From positions 434,001-498,000 of the forward strand of contig NZ_SRSF01000002.1 of the NCBI RefSeq assembly GCF_004803465.1: 64,000 nucleotides of DNA, in the 5' to 3' direction. Position 1 is the stretch's first letter. Each line of letters starts with the position of its first letter. This document shows, one piece after another, positions 35,862 through 47,694 of this stretch. The notes below the pieces were generated by a model that saw only the letters and a program-made list of their open reading frames with translations, did not search any database and was not told the DNA's origin. Position numbers and translations under genes: made by a program. The stretch is from Neolewinella litorea (lineage in GTDB: Bacteria; Bacteroidota; Bacteroidia; Chitinophagales; Saprospiraceae).

Positions 35862-36404
35862 ATGCGTCACGGTAAGAAGTTTAACCATTTGGGTCGCAAG
35901 AGCGCCCACCGTAAGGCCCTGCTCCGCAACCTTACCATCGCGTTGATCACCCACAAGCGGATCAACACCACCCTGGCCAAGGCCAAGGCCCTGCGCACCT
36001 TCGCCGAGCCCCTGATCACCAAGGCCAAGAGTAACGACACCCACAACCGGCGCACCGTGTTCAGCTACCTGCAGAACAAAGATGCGGTCAACGAGCTGTT
36101 CAGCACCGTAGCCGATAAGGTCGCGGATCGCCCGGGTGGTTACCTGCGCGTCATCAAGACCGGCTTCCGTCTTGGCGACGGTGCCGAAACCGCCATGATC
36201 GAGTTCGTCGACTTCAACGATGTCTACAACAAGGACGCCGACAAGTCAAAAGGTCGTACCCGCCGCAGCCGCCGCCGTCGTGGTGGAAGCAGCAACAACG
36301 CCAAGACCGAAACCACCGGAACCAAAGAAGCTGCCGCCGCTACCACTGCCGCCGCCGCAACCAAGGAAACCAAGGAGACCAAAGCGGGTAACGAGGAAGA
36401 ATAG
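35862..36404 (+). CDS. rplQ: 50S ribosomal protein L17 with long C-terminal tail
   Basis: From the ATG at 35862 the protein has 180 residues. The first 115 or so are L17: [40 protein letters not shown] and [18 protein letters not shown]. The remaining 60 form a low-complexity tail, basic at first ([11 protein letters not shown]) and then rich in Ala, Thr, Lys and Glu; Bacteroidota L17 proteins commonly carry such tails. Eight in-frame codons upstream are not part of the conserved protein. It ends the cluster and is followed by a strong terminator. Confidence 0.96.
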   Translation: MRHGKKFNHLGRKSAHRKALLRNLTIALITHKRINTTLAKAKALRTFAEPLITKAKSNDTHNRRTVFSYLQNKDAVNELFSTVADKVADRPGGYLRVIKTGFRLGDGAETAMIEFVDFNDVYNKDADKSKGRTRRSRRRRGGSSNNAKTETTGTKEAAAATTAAAATKETKETKAGNEEE

Positions 36405-36427
36405 CCTCCGCCCACCATTGGAACGAC

Positions 36428-36459
36428 AGCCCGGAACGCCCTGCGTTCCGGGCTTTTTT
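36428..36459 (+). terminator. Intrinsic terminator after rplQ
   Basis: AGCCCGGAACGC (36428-36439) pairs perfectly with GCGTTCCGGGCT (36443-36454) around a three-base loop, followed by a run of six T. It ends the ribosomal cluster. Confidence 0.9.
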
Positions 36460-36512
36460 CATTCCGGGAAACTCTGCCCGCTTTTACCGGTTGGTACACG
36501 AAATAACGCCGC

Positions 36513-37550
36513 ATGGAAATTGGTTTTGACAGTTTTGGCTCGGCCGTCCTCGACGAAGCCACCGGAGAAGCCCGGCACGCCGAACGCTCCATGGCCGAAC
36601 TGCTTGACCGGATGGTGCACGCCGACCGGATGGGCATCGACGTCTTCGGCATGGGTGAGCACCACCGGCCGGATTACTTCGATTCCTCTCCGGTGACCAT
36701 CCTGGCCGCCGCCGCCGCCCGCACCGAGCGCATCAAACTTACCAGCGCCGTCACCGTACTCAGCGCCGCCGATCCCGTGCGGGTATTCCAGGCCTTTGCT
36801 ACCCTCGATCTGATCTCCAAAGGCCGCACGGAGATGACCGTCGGCCGGGGCTCCTTTATTGACGCCTTCCCCCTGTTTGGCTATGACCTGGCCCACTACG
36901 ATGAGCTGTTCACCGAGAAGCTCGACCTGCTGCTAAAGATCCGAGACAACAAACGGGTCACCTGGTCGGGTCGCTTCCGTCCCGCCCTCAACGATCAACC
37001 GGTGTATCCCAGGCCCAGCCAGGATCTCTTTCCCATCTGGCTTGGTGTCGGTGGTACCCCCGCCTCCTTTGCCCGCGCCGGCACGCTGGGCCTGCCGCTG
37101 ATGGTGGCGGTGATCGGCGGGGAGACCCACCGCTTCCGCCCGCTGGTGGATCTGTACCGCGAAGCCTGGCACGAGGCCGGTCACGACCCCGCCGGCATGC
37201 GCGTCGGCCTGCACTCCCTCGGATACGTAGCCGAAACTACCGAACGGGCCGTGGAGGATTTCTACCCCGGCCATACCCGCACGATGAATAAAATCGGTCG
37301 GGAAAGGGGGTGGCGACCCCAGAGCCGGCCCCACTTCGATGCCCAGCGCGGTCCACTGGGTGCCTTGCTCGTCGGCGGTCCCGAAGAGGTAGCGGAAAAG
37401 ATCCTGCGTCACTCCGAGGCCCTCGGGGGTATTGACCGCCTCACCTTCCAGATGGACAGTGCCGAACTCAGCCATGAACAACGTCTGCGCGCCATTGAGC
37501 TCATCGGACAGGAAGTAATGCCCCGGGTCAAGGACGGCGTGACCACCTGA
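36513..37550 (+). CDS. LLM-class flavin-dependent monooxygenase (luciferase-like)
   Basis: This 345-residue protein has the bacterial-luciferase TIM-barrel signatures: ADRMGIDVFGMGEHHRPDYF, LAAAAARTERIKLTSAVTVL, ADPVRVFQAFATLDLISKGR, TEMTVGRGSFIDAFPLFGYD and FPIWLGVGGTPASFARAG. Family members use reduced FMN, supplied by a separate reductase, to oxidise small organic molecules. Many of this subgroup are uncharacterised. It follows the rplQ terminator and has its own start. An efflux-type transporter gene follows after 40 bases, which may hint at a detoxification role. Confidence 0.92.
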   Translation: MEIGFDSFGSAVLDEATGEARHAERSMAELLDRMVHADRMGIDVFGMGEHHRPDYFDSSPVTILAAAAARTERIKLTSAVTVLSAADPVRVFQAFATLDLISKGRTEMTVGRGSFIDAFPLFGYDLAHYDELFTEKLDLLLKIRDNKRVTWSGRFRPALNDQPVYPRPSQDLFPIWLGVGGTPASFARAGTLGLPLMVAVIGGETHRFRPLVDLYREAWHEAGHDPAGMRVGLHSLGYVAETTERAVEDFYPGHTRTMNKIGRERGWRPQSRPHFDAQRGPLGALLVGGPEEVAEKILRHSEALGGIDRLTFQMDSAELSHEQRLRAIELIGQEVMPRVKDGVTT

Positions 37551-37590
37551 GCTGTATTTCCTTTCGCTTACCCCCCTACCCCAAAACGCC

Positions 37591-38802
37591 GTGAAAGATC
37601 CTCTGCAAAGCCGGACCCTGCTGATCCTCATTCTGGGCTCCCTGACCACGATCGGGCCCCTGTCGATCGACATGTACCTGCCGGCCTTCGGCGGCATAGC
37701 TGACGACCTGGGTACCGACATCAGCCGCATTTCGCTCTCGCTGTCGAGTTTTTTCGTCGGACTCGCCGTCGGTCAACTGATTTACGGACCCCTGCTGGAG
37801 CGCTTCGGCCGCAAGCGACCGATGTACATCGGCCTGCTGATCTATGCGTTGAGCTCGGTGGCTTGTGCCCTGTCGACTTCGGTGGAGGCCCTCATCGTCT
37901 TTCGCTTTTTTCAGGCCCTGGGTGCCTGCGGCGGCCTGGTGGCCTCCCGCGCCATCGTGCGTGACCTCTTCGATACCCGGGAAATGGCCCGGGTCTTTTC
38001 CCTGCTGATGATGGTGATCGCCGTTTCGCCAATCATCGCTCCTACCCTCGGCGGTGTCATCGCCGCGGCCTTTGGGTGGAGATACGTTTTTGGCTTGCTG
38101 ACCCTGCTGGCCCTGCTCGTCCTCACCGGTGCCTATGTCCTGCTGGCGGGATACGAGCGGAAGAACCGACAGTATTCCCTGCGGCCGAGCGCGGTGGGCA
38201 GAAACTACCTGTCCATTCTCACCGACCCCCACTTTATCCTCTACGCCATGACCGGTGCGTTCTCCTCCGCCGGACTGTACGCCTACATCAGTGGTTCACC
38301 GCACCTCTATCTCGAACTCTTCGGTATCAGTGAGCAGGAGTACGGAATCGTATTTGCCGTCATTGCCGCGGGCCTGATCGCGGCTACCCAATTAAACAGC
38401 CGGATCCTGAAGTTGCGCTCCAGTGAACGCATCGTCTTTCTCGCGCTGGTCGGCCAGTTTTCCGTGGCCCTGCTGTTGTTGGCCGACGTAGGCCTGGGCT
38501 TCGGTAATCTGTACTTCACTACCGGATTGATCTTTTGTTACCTGTTTTGCCTTGGGTTCATCTTCCCCAATGCTTCTGCGCTTTCGCTGGATACCATGCG
38601 CCATACGGCGGGCAGTGCTTCGGCGTTGATGGGGTCGCTGCAAATGGCGGTGGGTGCCCTGGCCTCCGCGCTGGTGGGGGTGTTGCAGAACGAAACGGCC
38701 TTGCCAATGGCGGGGATGATGGCTCTGTGCGGAGGTCTTGCGCTGTTGCTGTTGGCGGTAGGGTCGCGGCGCCTGTCGCCGGCCGCAGTCGAAGCCGCCT
38801 AA
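37591..38802 (+). CDS. Bcr/CflA-family drug efflux transporter (MFS)
   Basis: The 403-residue protein starts at a GTG and has twelve membrane helices. The start of helix 1 (LTTIGPLSIDMYLPAFGGIA) is the hallmark of the Bcr/CflA subfamily, and GPLLERFGRKRPMYIGLLIY is the loop 2-3 signature. VASRAIVRDLFDTREMARVF and SVIMPV-like helix 5 positions are also in place. These antiporters export drugs such as bicyclomycin or sulfonamides, or metabolites such as cysteine. It lies between the flavin monooxygenase and a sodium symporter, all on one strand with small gaps (40 and 14 bases). Confidence 0.9.
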   Translation: MKDPLQSRTLLILILGSLTTIGPLSIDMYLPAFGGIADDLGTDISRISLSLSSFFVGLAVGQLIYGPLLERFGRKRPMYIGLLIYALSSVACALSTSVEALIVFRFFQALGACGGLVASRAIVRDLFDTREMARVFSLLMMVIAVSPIIAPTLGGVIAAAFGWRYVFGLLTLLALLVLTGAYVLLAGYERKNRQYSLRPSAVGRNYLSILTDPHFILYAMTGAFSSAGLYAYISGSPHLYLELFGISEQEYGIVFAVIAAGLIAATQLNSRILKLRSSERIVFLALVGQFSVALLLLADVGLGFGNLYFTTGLIFCYLFCLGFIFPNASALSLDTMRHTAGSASALMGSLQMAVGALASALVGVLQNETALPMAGMMALCGGLALLLLAVGSRRLSPAAVEAA

Positions 38803-38804
38803 CT

Positions 38805-38812
38805 TATCTTGC
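38805..38812 (+). promoter_or_regulatory. -7 element four bases before the NSS transporter gene
   Basis: TATCTTGC resembles TAnnTTTG and ends four bases before the ATG at 38817. It begins just after the stop codon of the upstream MFS gene. Used as a promoter it would give a leaderless transcript. Confidence 0.35.
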
Positions 38813-38816
38813 GCCC

Positions 38817-40199
38817 ATGTCCATTCGCTTCAGCCGGGTCGGCCACGTTCTCGCCTCGGCCGGTGCCGCGATCGGAGTGGCCAACCTGGTCATCTTCCCG
38901 TACCGGGTCCACTACTTCGGCGGCAGCGCCTACATCCTGGCCTTCGTAGCCTTCACCCTGCTGATGGGCATCCCCCTGATGGTACTGGAGAATGCCATGG
39001 GCAAGCGGCAGGGCACCGACGCCGTTGCGGCATTCGAATGGCCGGGGGCCGCCCGGCAATGGAAGTGGGTGGCCTGGCTGGGCATCTTCACCGGCATCAT
39101 GGTAGCCTCCTTCTACCTGGTACTGGCCGGCTGGACCCTGGAGTACGTCTGGAAATACCTGGCCGACTACGCCACCCTGGCCGCTACGCCCGCCGCGCCG
39201 GCCTTCGGGGCGGCCATCGCCGATATCCCGCGGGCCCTCCTGTTCACGGGACTGTTTACCGCTCTGGTCTCGCTCGTCTGCAGCCGGGAACTGTACGCGG
39301 GCATCGAGCGGCTGGGGAAACTGGCCATGCCGTTGCTGGGTATTCTGCTGATCTTTCTCATTGTGTCCCTGCCCCTGCTGCGGCCCGATGCGGTGGACTA
39401 CGGCAATCTGCTGAAGTTCGACTGGCACGGTCTGTTCGTGCCCAACGCCAACCGGGAACTGGGCATCTTGCACGCCCTCGGACAGGCCTTCTTCAGTCTG
39501 GGCCTTGGCGCGGTGGGCATGCTCACTTTCGCCGCCCACGCGGATCGGGATACCGACGTCCTGCGAGCCGCTCCCCAGATCGTACACCTCGATACGGCGG
39601 TGGCCGTGCTGGGTGCCGTGTTGGTCGTACCCTTGCTCGGTGGAGTGGAGGGCGACATCTACGGCGGTCCGCCGCTCGTCTTCATTAACCTCGTGGAAAT
39701 CTTCAAAACCTACGGCGACGCCGCCCAGTGGGTGGGCCTGCTGTTCTTCTTCCTGCTGGGAGTAGCCATCCTCACCTCGGCGGTTTCCCTGTTCGAGCCC
39801 GCCCTGCGTACCCTCACCGAGCGCTACGGGTGGAGCCGGAGCCGGGGTGGCCCGGTCATCGGGTTGCTGGTCTTCGCGCTGGCCGTGCCCGTGGTGATTT
39901 CCTGCTCCCCCGACGGCCCGGAGTGGCTCACCAATTTCGCCGCCATGGGCGACCCCGGTCTGGGCTACTTCAATTTCCTGCTGGAGTGGTTCGGCAGCAT
40001 CTCGCTAATGGTGGGTGAACTGCTACTCTGCGTTTTCCTGCTGAAGGTATGGGGGCTGCCGGCTTTCTTCGATGAGCTGCAGTACGGGCGGAACCCCGTA
40101 ACGGTACAAGACCGCAACCGGCTCAGTTTTCAGTTCCGGTACCTGATACCCTTCATGATCGTAGTGCTGCTGCTGGCCAAGGTCTGGACCCTCTTGTAG
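38817..40199 (+). CDS. Sodium-dependent transporter of the NSS/SNF family
   Basis: From the ATG at 38817 the protein has 460 residues with eleven to twelve helices. The N terminus RVGHVLASAGAAIGVANLVI then FPYRVHYFGG is the helix 1 signature that binds sodium and substrate in LeuT-type transporters. GIPLMVLENAMGKRQG follows, as in bacterial NSS proteins. It should couple uptake of an amino acid or related amine to sodium. The reading frame is open upstream to 38535 inside the MFS gene, but the conserved protein starts at 38817. It ends 19 bases from a convergent DUF819 gene. Confidence 0.92.
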   Translation: MSIRFSRVGHVLASAGAAIGVANLVIFPYRVHYFGGSAYILAFVAFTLLMGIPLMVLENAMGKRQGTDAVAAFEWPGAARQWKWVAWLGIFTGIMVASFYLVLAGWTLEYVWKYLADYATLAATPAAPAFGAAIADIPRALLFTGLFTALVSLVCSRELYAGIERLGKLAMPLLGILLIFLIVSLPLLRPDAVDYGNLLKFDWHGLFVPNANRELGILHALGQAFFSLGLGAVGMLTFAAHADRDTDVLRAAPQIVHLDTAVAVLGAVLVVPLLGGVEGDIYGGPPLVFINLVEIFKTYGDAAQWVGLLFFFLLGVAILTSAVSLFEPALRTLTERYGWSRSRGGPVIGLLVFALAVPVVISCSPDGPEWLTNFAAMGDPGLGYFNFLLEWFGSISLMVGELLLCVFLLKVWGLPAFFDELQYGRNPVTVQDRNRLSFQFRYLIPFMIVVLLLAKVWTLL

Positions 40200-40218
40200 T
40201 ACGCGGCATTCACCTTAT

Positions 40219-41361
40219 CTAACTGGCCATTCCGGCAACCAGGAAGCCCAGATAGGTGCCCAAACCGTTGCCGAGGGCACCCACCAGAATGCCGGGCAGG
40301 TAGAGGTCCATACGGTCCAGGCTCTTGGCCAGGGCCAGGGCGGAGGATGATCCACCGATATTGGCCTGCGAGGCTACGGCCGCCACGTCGGCGTCGATCT
40401 TGAAGAGGAAAGCACCGGCGAACACGATGGCGCCGTGGACGAGCACCGTCATCGTGACCAGGGCCAGGAGGCGCCAGGCCAGATCGCCAATCTGTCCGAG
40501 GGCCGCCAGCTCGCAGAAAGCCCCGATCACCGCCAGAAAGAGGTAAACGAAAAAGAGCCCCAGGACCTGCCCCCCGGCCAGACGGTGCATCCGCGGCACC
40601 TGAGCCAGCAGCAGGGCAATCGTCGTCAGGATCAGAATGGAAGGAACGCTGTAGCCCACTGCGGCAAACCACGCGGCCAGCCAGTCCGCGGTCGCCAGCG
40701 CCAGAAAACCGATCCCCAGCAGGATACCGAGCGACAGTACGCTCACCGATTCCCGCTCCCGCTCCCCGGAGGCGGCCGCGGCTTTGGGATCGATACGGGA
40801 CCCGCGTCCGCGCCGCAAAAGCATCGGTACGGCCAGGGTTACGACCATCCAAACGGCGGTGATGATGTTGTCGACCGCCGTCATACCCGCGTAGAGGACC
40901 CCCTCACGCATCATGTCGTAGTGGATGGCAATGGCGTTGTAATTGATGCTGCCGCCGGTGTAGGTGCCGGTGAACATGCCGCTGATGGCCGGGTAAAACT
41001 CGCCAAAGTGAGTGGGCCCGTCGATCACGTACATGCCCGTGAGTACGCCCGCCGCGGTGGCCAGACTGCCCAGCAAAAACATGCCCAGCATGGGTGCGCC
41101 CGCCCGCCGGATACTGGCAAGGTTTACGTCGAGCAGCAAGTAGAAGATCGACAGCGGCGCCAGGTAACGAAATACGCCCGTATACACCTCCGAGCCCTGG
41201 GAAGCGGAAGGGATGAGGCCGAGATTGGCCCATACCGCCACCACGATGATCACTACAAGGGCGGTGCCCAGGTGGCGCAGGAAGGTGTGGCGGGCCAGCC
41301 ACTCGGAGAACACCACGCTACCGCAGAGAATAGCGAGCAGGAGCAGGGGTTCGGTGGCCAT
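40219..41361 (-). CDS. DUF819 family membrane protein
   Basis: This 380-residue protein has about eleven hydrophobic segments and fits the DUF819 (YjcL-like) family: LLLLAILCGSVVFSEWLA, HLGTALVVIIVVAVWANLGL, YLAPLSIFYLLLDVNLASI, GMFTGTYTGGSINYNAIA and ASQANIGGSSSALALAKSL. The repeated GG(S/T) segments in two halves suggest an inverted-repeat transporter fold like that of other carboxylate or cation transporters. The substrate is unknown. It is downstream of the TM2-domain gene on the same strand (30-base gap). Confidence 0.85.
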   Translation of the reverse strand: MATEPLLLLAILCGSVVFSEWLARHTFLRHLGTALVVIIVVAVWANLGLIPSASQGSEVYTGVFRYLAPLSIFYLLLDVNLASIRRAGAPMLGMFLLGSLATAAGVLTGMYVIDGPTHFGEFYPAISGMFTGTYTGGSINYNAIAIHYDMMREGVLYAGMTAVDNIITAVWMVVTLAVPMLLRRGRGSRIDPKAAAASGERERESVSVLSLGILLGIGFLALATADWLAAWFAAVGYSVPSILILTTIALLLAQVPRMHRLAGGQVLGLFFVYLFLAVIGAFCELAALGQIGDLAWRLLALVTMTVLVHGAIVFAGAFLFKIDADVAAVASQANIGGSSSALALAKSLDRMDLYLPGILVGALGNGLGTYLGFLVAGMAS

Positions 41362-41391
41362 GGGCGGGGTCGCGGGTGCAGCGTATTGCGG

Positions 41392-42201
41392 CTAGGAGCG
41401 CAGAATTTTGGCTTTCTCCCGCTTGAAGGCGTCTTCGGAAAGTATGCCGTCTTCCTTAAGCTTGGCCAGGCGTTCGATGCGGGTGATGAGGTCGTCGCTC
41501 AACTCCAGGGTATCGGCGGGTTGGGCGGATTCCGGTTCGGCGGACTCCGGCGTGCTGGCGGGGATGCGGTAGCCGTTCGACTTGAAGGCGAGGAACTCCG
41601 GGGTGGAGCGCAGGTAGGCGAGGTGGTCGTGCTTTTCCATCTCATCGAAGTCGAAATAACCGTGTTCCAGCGCCTGGCTCAGGTGGTAGAGGGAGGTATC
41701 GGTGTCTTCGTGGATGGAGTACAGGCAGGCCAGTTTGAAGTGCACGTCGGCCTGTCGCGGATCCACGTTGAGGGAGCGGCGGTAGTCCTGGATGGCTCCG
41801 GTGAAGTCGTAGTCGGCGTACTTGCGGTCGGCACTGATCTGGAAGGGATCCTTTTTGGGGGTCGCCGCTTCCTCGGCGTAGGCGGGCCGGGGCGGGGGGT
41901 TATTCGGGGTGTCGGCGTAATTGTACTGCGGGGGCGGCTGCCGGTAATGGTGGTAATGGTGCTGCTGCTGTTGCTGCTGCTGTTGCATCGCCCAGTATTC
42001 GGTGTTGTACTTGCGGTTGAACTTGTCTTCGTCCTGGGTGAGGAACACGATCCCGTCGATCATGGCAATGATGGTGGGGATGAAGGTCCAGACGAATAAG
42101 AGGTAGAGGATGCCCAGCCCCTTCTGTCCGAGGTAGAAGCGATGTACGCCCAGTCCGCCGAAGACCAGGGCGAATATTCCGGCGGTGGTTTTACTTTTCA
42201 T
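41392..42201 (-). CDS. TM2-domain protein with Gln/His tract, TPR-like segment and SHOCT tail
   Basis: From the ATG at 42201 the protein has 269 residues. Residues 4-58 form a TM2 domain: two helices around the motif GGLGVHRFYLGQKGLGILYL, ending with FLTQDEDKF. Residues 73-88 are a tract of eight Gln, then His/Tyr/Arg. Residues 128-182 look like one TPR pair (YDFTGAIQDYRRSLNVDPRQ; HFKLACLYSIHEDTDTSLYH). The last 34 residues form a SHOCT domain (IERLAKLKEDGILSEDAFKR). TM2 and SHOCT domains are commonly linked in bacteria, and the TPR insert is less usual. The combination suggests a membrane-anchored scaffold. Start chosen at the conserved MKSKTTAGI. Confidence 0.82.
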   Translation of the reverse strand: MKSKTTAGIFALVFGGLGVHRFYLGQKGLGILYLLFVWTFIPTIIAMIDGIVFLTQDEDKFNRKYNTEYWAMQQQQQQQQHHYHHYRQPPPQYNYADTPNNPPPRPAYAEEAATPKKDPFQISADRKYADYDFTGAIQDYRRSLNVDPRQADVHFKLACLYSIHEDTDTSLYHLSQALEHGYFDFDEMEKHDHLAYLRSTPEFLAFKSNGYRIPASTPESAEPESAQPADTLELSDDLITRIERLAKLKEDGILSEDAFKREKAKILRS

Positions 42202-42350
42202 ACGGTGAAGGTCGCACCCCAGCCAAGATAACACAAATCGTGGCGCCCAACTTTCGACCCACGCGGTCCGGTGGGGCGCGAAGGGCGCGCAGCCCTATAC
42301 GTACGCCCGCGCCGGAGCGTCTGCCTTCACCGCATTGCTGGTACGTCGGT

Positions 42351-42358
42351 TACCTTGC
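42351..42358 (+). promoter_or_regulatory. Possible -7 element of the thioesterase-BrkB operon
   Basis: TACCTTGC resembles TAnnTTTG and lies 44 bases before the ATG at 42403. A TTG is present 13 bases upstream, closer than ideal. Confidence 0.3.
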
Positions 42359-42402
42359 ACCCCGCCCCGCTCGACAGCGGCGGACCGAAAACTGCCTTGC
42401 AT

Positions 42403-42825
42403 ATGATTACCACCCAGACCACCCACCGCGTCCGTTACGCAGAAACCGACCAGATGGGGTACCTCTACCACGGCCACTACGCGCTCCTGTACGAGATCGG
42501 CCGGGTAGAGATGCTGCGCGACGTAGGCCGGAGCTACGCCGAACTGGAGGGCGACTACGGCATCATGATGCCGGTCATGAGCATGAACCAGCGCTTCATC
42601 CGGCCGGCGCGGTACGATGAGGTGCTCACCATCACCACCACGCTGCGTCAGGTTCCGGACCGCACGATTACCTTCCACTTCGAGATACACAATGAAAAGG
42701 GTAAATTGGTGAACGGGGGCTCCATAAAATTGTGTTTCGTCGATGTAAAGACCGAGCGAACGGTATCCGCTCCCGAGTACCTTCTGCAGGTCATACGACC
42801 CCATTTTGAGCAAGAAAAAAATTGA
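42403..42825 (+). CDS. Acyl-CoA thioesterase, 4HBT/YbgC-like hotdog fold
   Basis: From the ATG at 42403 the product has 140 residues: HRVRYAETDQMGYLYHGHYA then LLYEIGRVEML, with the catalytic Asp of 4-hydroxybenzoyl-CoA/YbgC thioesterases (ETDQMGYLYH), and RPARYDEVLTITTTL and SIKLCFVDVKTERT in later strands. Enzymes of this type hydrolyse short or aromatic acyl-CoAs and in some bacteria act near phospholipid synthesis. Its last 20 bases overlap the start of the BrkB-like gene. In-frame codons upstream from 42271 are not part of the domain. Confidence 0.9.
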   Translation: MITTQTTHRVRYAETDQMGYLYHGHYALLYEIGRVEMLRDVGRSYAELEGDYGIMMPVMSMNQRFIRPARYDEVLTITTTLRQVPDRTITFHFEIHNEKGKLVNGGSIKLCFVDVKTERTVSAPEYLLQVIRPHFEQEKN

Positions 42826-43801
42826 CACGTCGGCTTTCAAGCGGTTCTTTACCGAGCACCCGGTGGTGATCGGCGTAAAGAAGTATGCCAAGGAAAACAG
42901 CTTCATCGGTTTTCACGGGGTGCCGCTGTACGACGTGGTGGTGTTCGTGATCAACGAGGCTACACGCGACGACCTCTTCACCCGCGCCAACAGCGTAGCC
43001 TTCAGCATCTTTCTGTCGTTGTTCCCCTCCATCCTGACGCTGTTCACTCTGGTACCTTTCGCCCTCGATTTCCTCACGATCTGGTTCCCGGCGCTGGAGA
43101 ACTTCAACATGACCCTATATGAGGAGATTAAGCGGGTGATGCCCGGACAGGCCGGCGACATCGTCTTCGGTTTCGTGCAGGAAATAACCAACTCGCCGAA
43201 GGTGGGCCTGCTGAGTTTTGGTTTCTTGCTGGCGATCTTCTTTTCGAGCAACGGCATGCTGTCCCTTATGCAGGCCTTCGAGAAAAGCTACGTCAAGGTG
43301 TTCCGGCAGCGGGGCTTCCTGCGCAAGCGCATGGTGGCCGTCGGACTGACGTTCCTGGTGGGCATCTTCATCATCGCGAGCGTGGTGCTGGTCATCCTCG
43401 GCGACAGCATCATTGGCTGGATCGACTACTACACCTCCATGGGTGGGTTCACGCGCTTCCTGATCAATGCCGTGCGCTGGACGACCATGCTCGCCCTCTA
43501 CTACATCATCATCGGCACCCTGTACCGCTACGGGGCGGCCACCATCAAGCGCTTCAGCTACGTGAGCCCCGGCGTCACGCTGGCCACCATCCTGAGCCTG
43601 GCCACCTCGGTAGCCTTCAGTTTCTACATCGACGGATTCAACCGCTACGATACCTACACCAAATTCTACGGCTCCATCGCCACCATCATCATCGTGATGC
43701 TCTGGCTGCAACTCAATGCCCTGATCCTGATTATCGGCTTTGAGCTGAACGCGGCAATCGCCGTGCACCGCGACCTTACCCAGGTGGATGAGGAGGAGTG
43801 A
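42806..43801 (+). CDS. YihY/BrkB-family membrane protein
   Basis: This 331-residue protein starts with TTG at 42806, since no ATG occurs in frame until about residue 100 and the conserved N terminus (VGVKKYAKE-like, ANSVAFSIFLSLFPSILTLF) lies before that. Six membrane helices are present, with family segments MLSLMQAFEKSYVKVFRQRG, GAATIKRFSYVSPGVTLATI and YGSIATIIIVMLWLQLNALI. The fold is the former RNase BN/BrkB family; members are inner-membrane proteins with debated roles, possibly transport or lipid-related. It overlaps the thioesterase gene by 20 bases. Confidence 0.88.
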   Translation: MSKKKIDTSAFKRFFTEHPVVIGVKKYAKENSFIGFHGVPLYDVVVFVINEATRDDLFTRANSVAFSIFLSLFPSILTLFTLVPFALDFLTIWFPALENFNMTLYEEIKRVMPGQAGDIVFGFVQEITNSPKVGLLSFGFLLAIFFSSNGMLSLMQAFEKSYVKVFRQRGFLRKRMVAVGLTFLVGIFIIASVVLVILGDSIIGWIDYYTSMGGFTRFLINAVRWTTMLALYYIIIGTLYRYGAATIKRFSYVSPGVTLATILSLATSVAFSFYIDGFNRYDTYTKFYGSIATIIIVMLWLQLNALILIIGFELNAAIAVHRDLTQVDEEE

Positions 43802-43874
43802 GGCGTCGGTATTCAGCCGATTTTGCCCTTGCCGCGCGGCCTGCTGGTCCAACCATCCGCGGGGAGCGATTGTA

Positions 43875-43882
43875 TATCTTTG
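43875..43882 (+). promoter_or_regulatory. -7 promoter element of metH
   Basis: TATCTTTG fits TAnnTTTG exactly. Transcription would start near 43888, leaving about 45 bases before the ATG. The -33 region lacks TTG. Confidence 0.5.
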
Positions 43883-43933
43883 CCGCTTGCTTTCGATACC
43901 CCATCCCGGCCCCGGGAAACCTACCTGTAGCTT

Positions 43934-47617
<3,684 letters not shown>

Positions 47618-47694
47618 TTCGCCCGCAAATGCAAACACCCCCGGCGCGGTGCGGTTAAAAGACAGTAACTTACGGATGCGTTGAAACCTCCCCG

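Noticed and set aside
40435-42099. 554-codon open frame opposite the DUF819 and TM2 genes
   Set aside because: It is antisense to two well-supported genes, spans their spacer, and shows low-complexity sequence.
43802-43933. Cobalamin riboswitch before metH
   Set aside because: Only 132 bases are available and no B12-box-like sequence is seen; a normal -7 element lies there.
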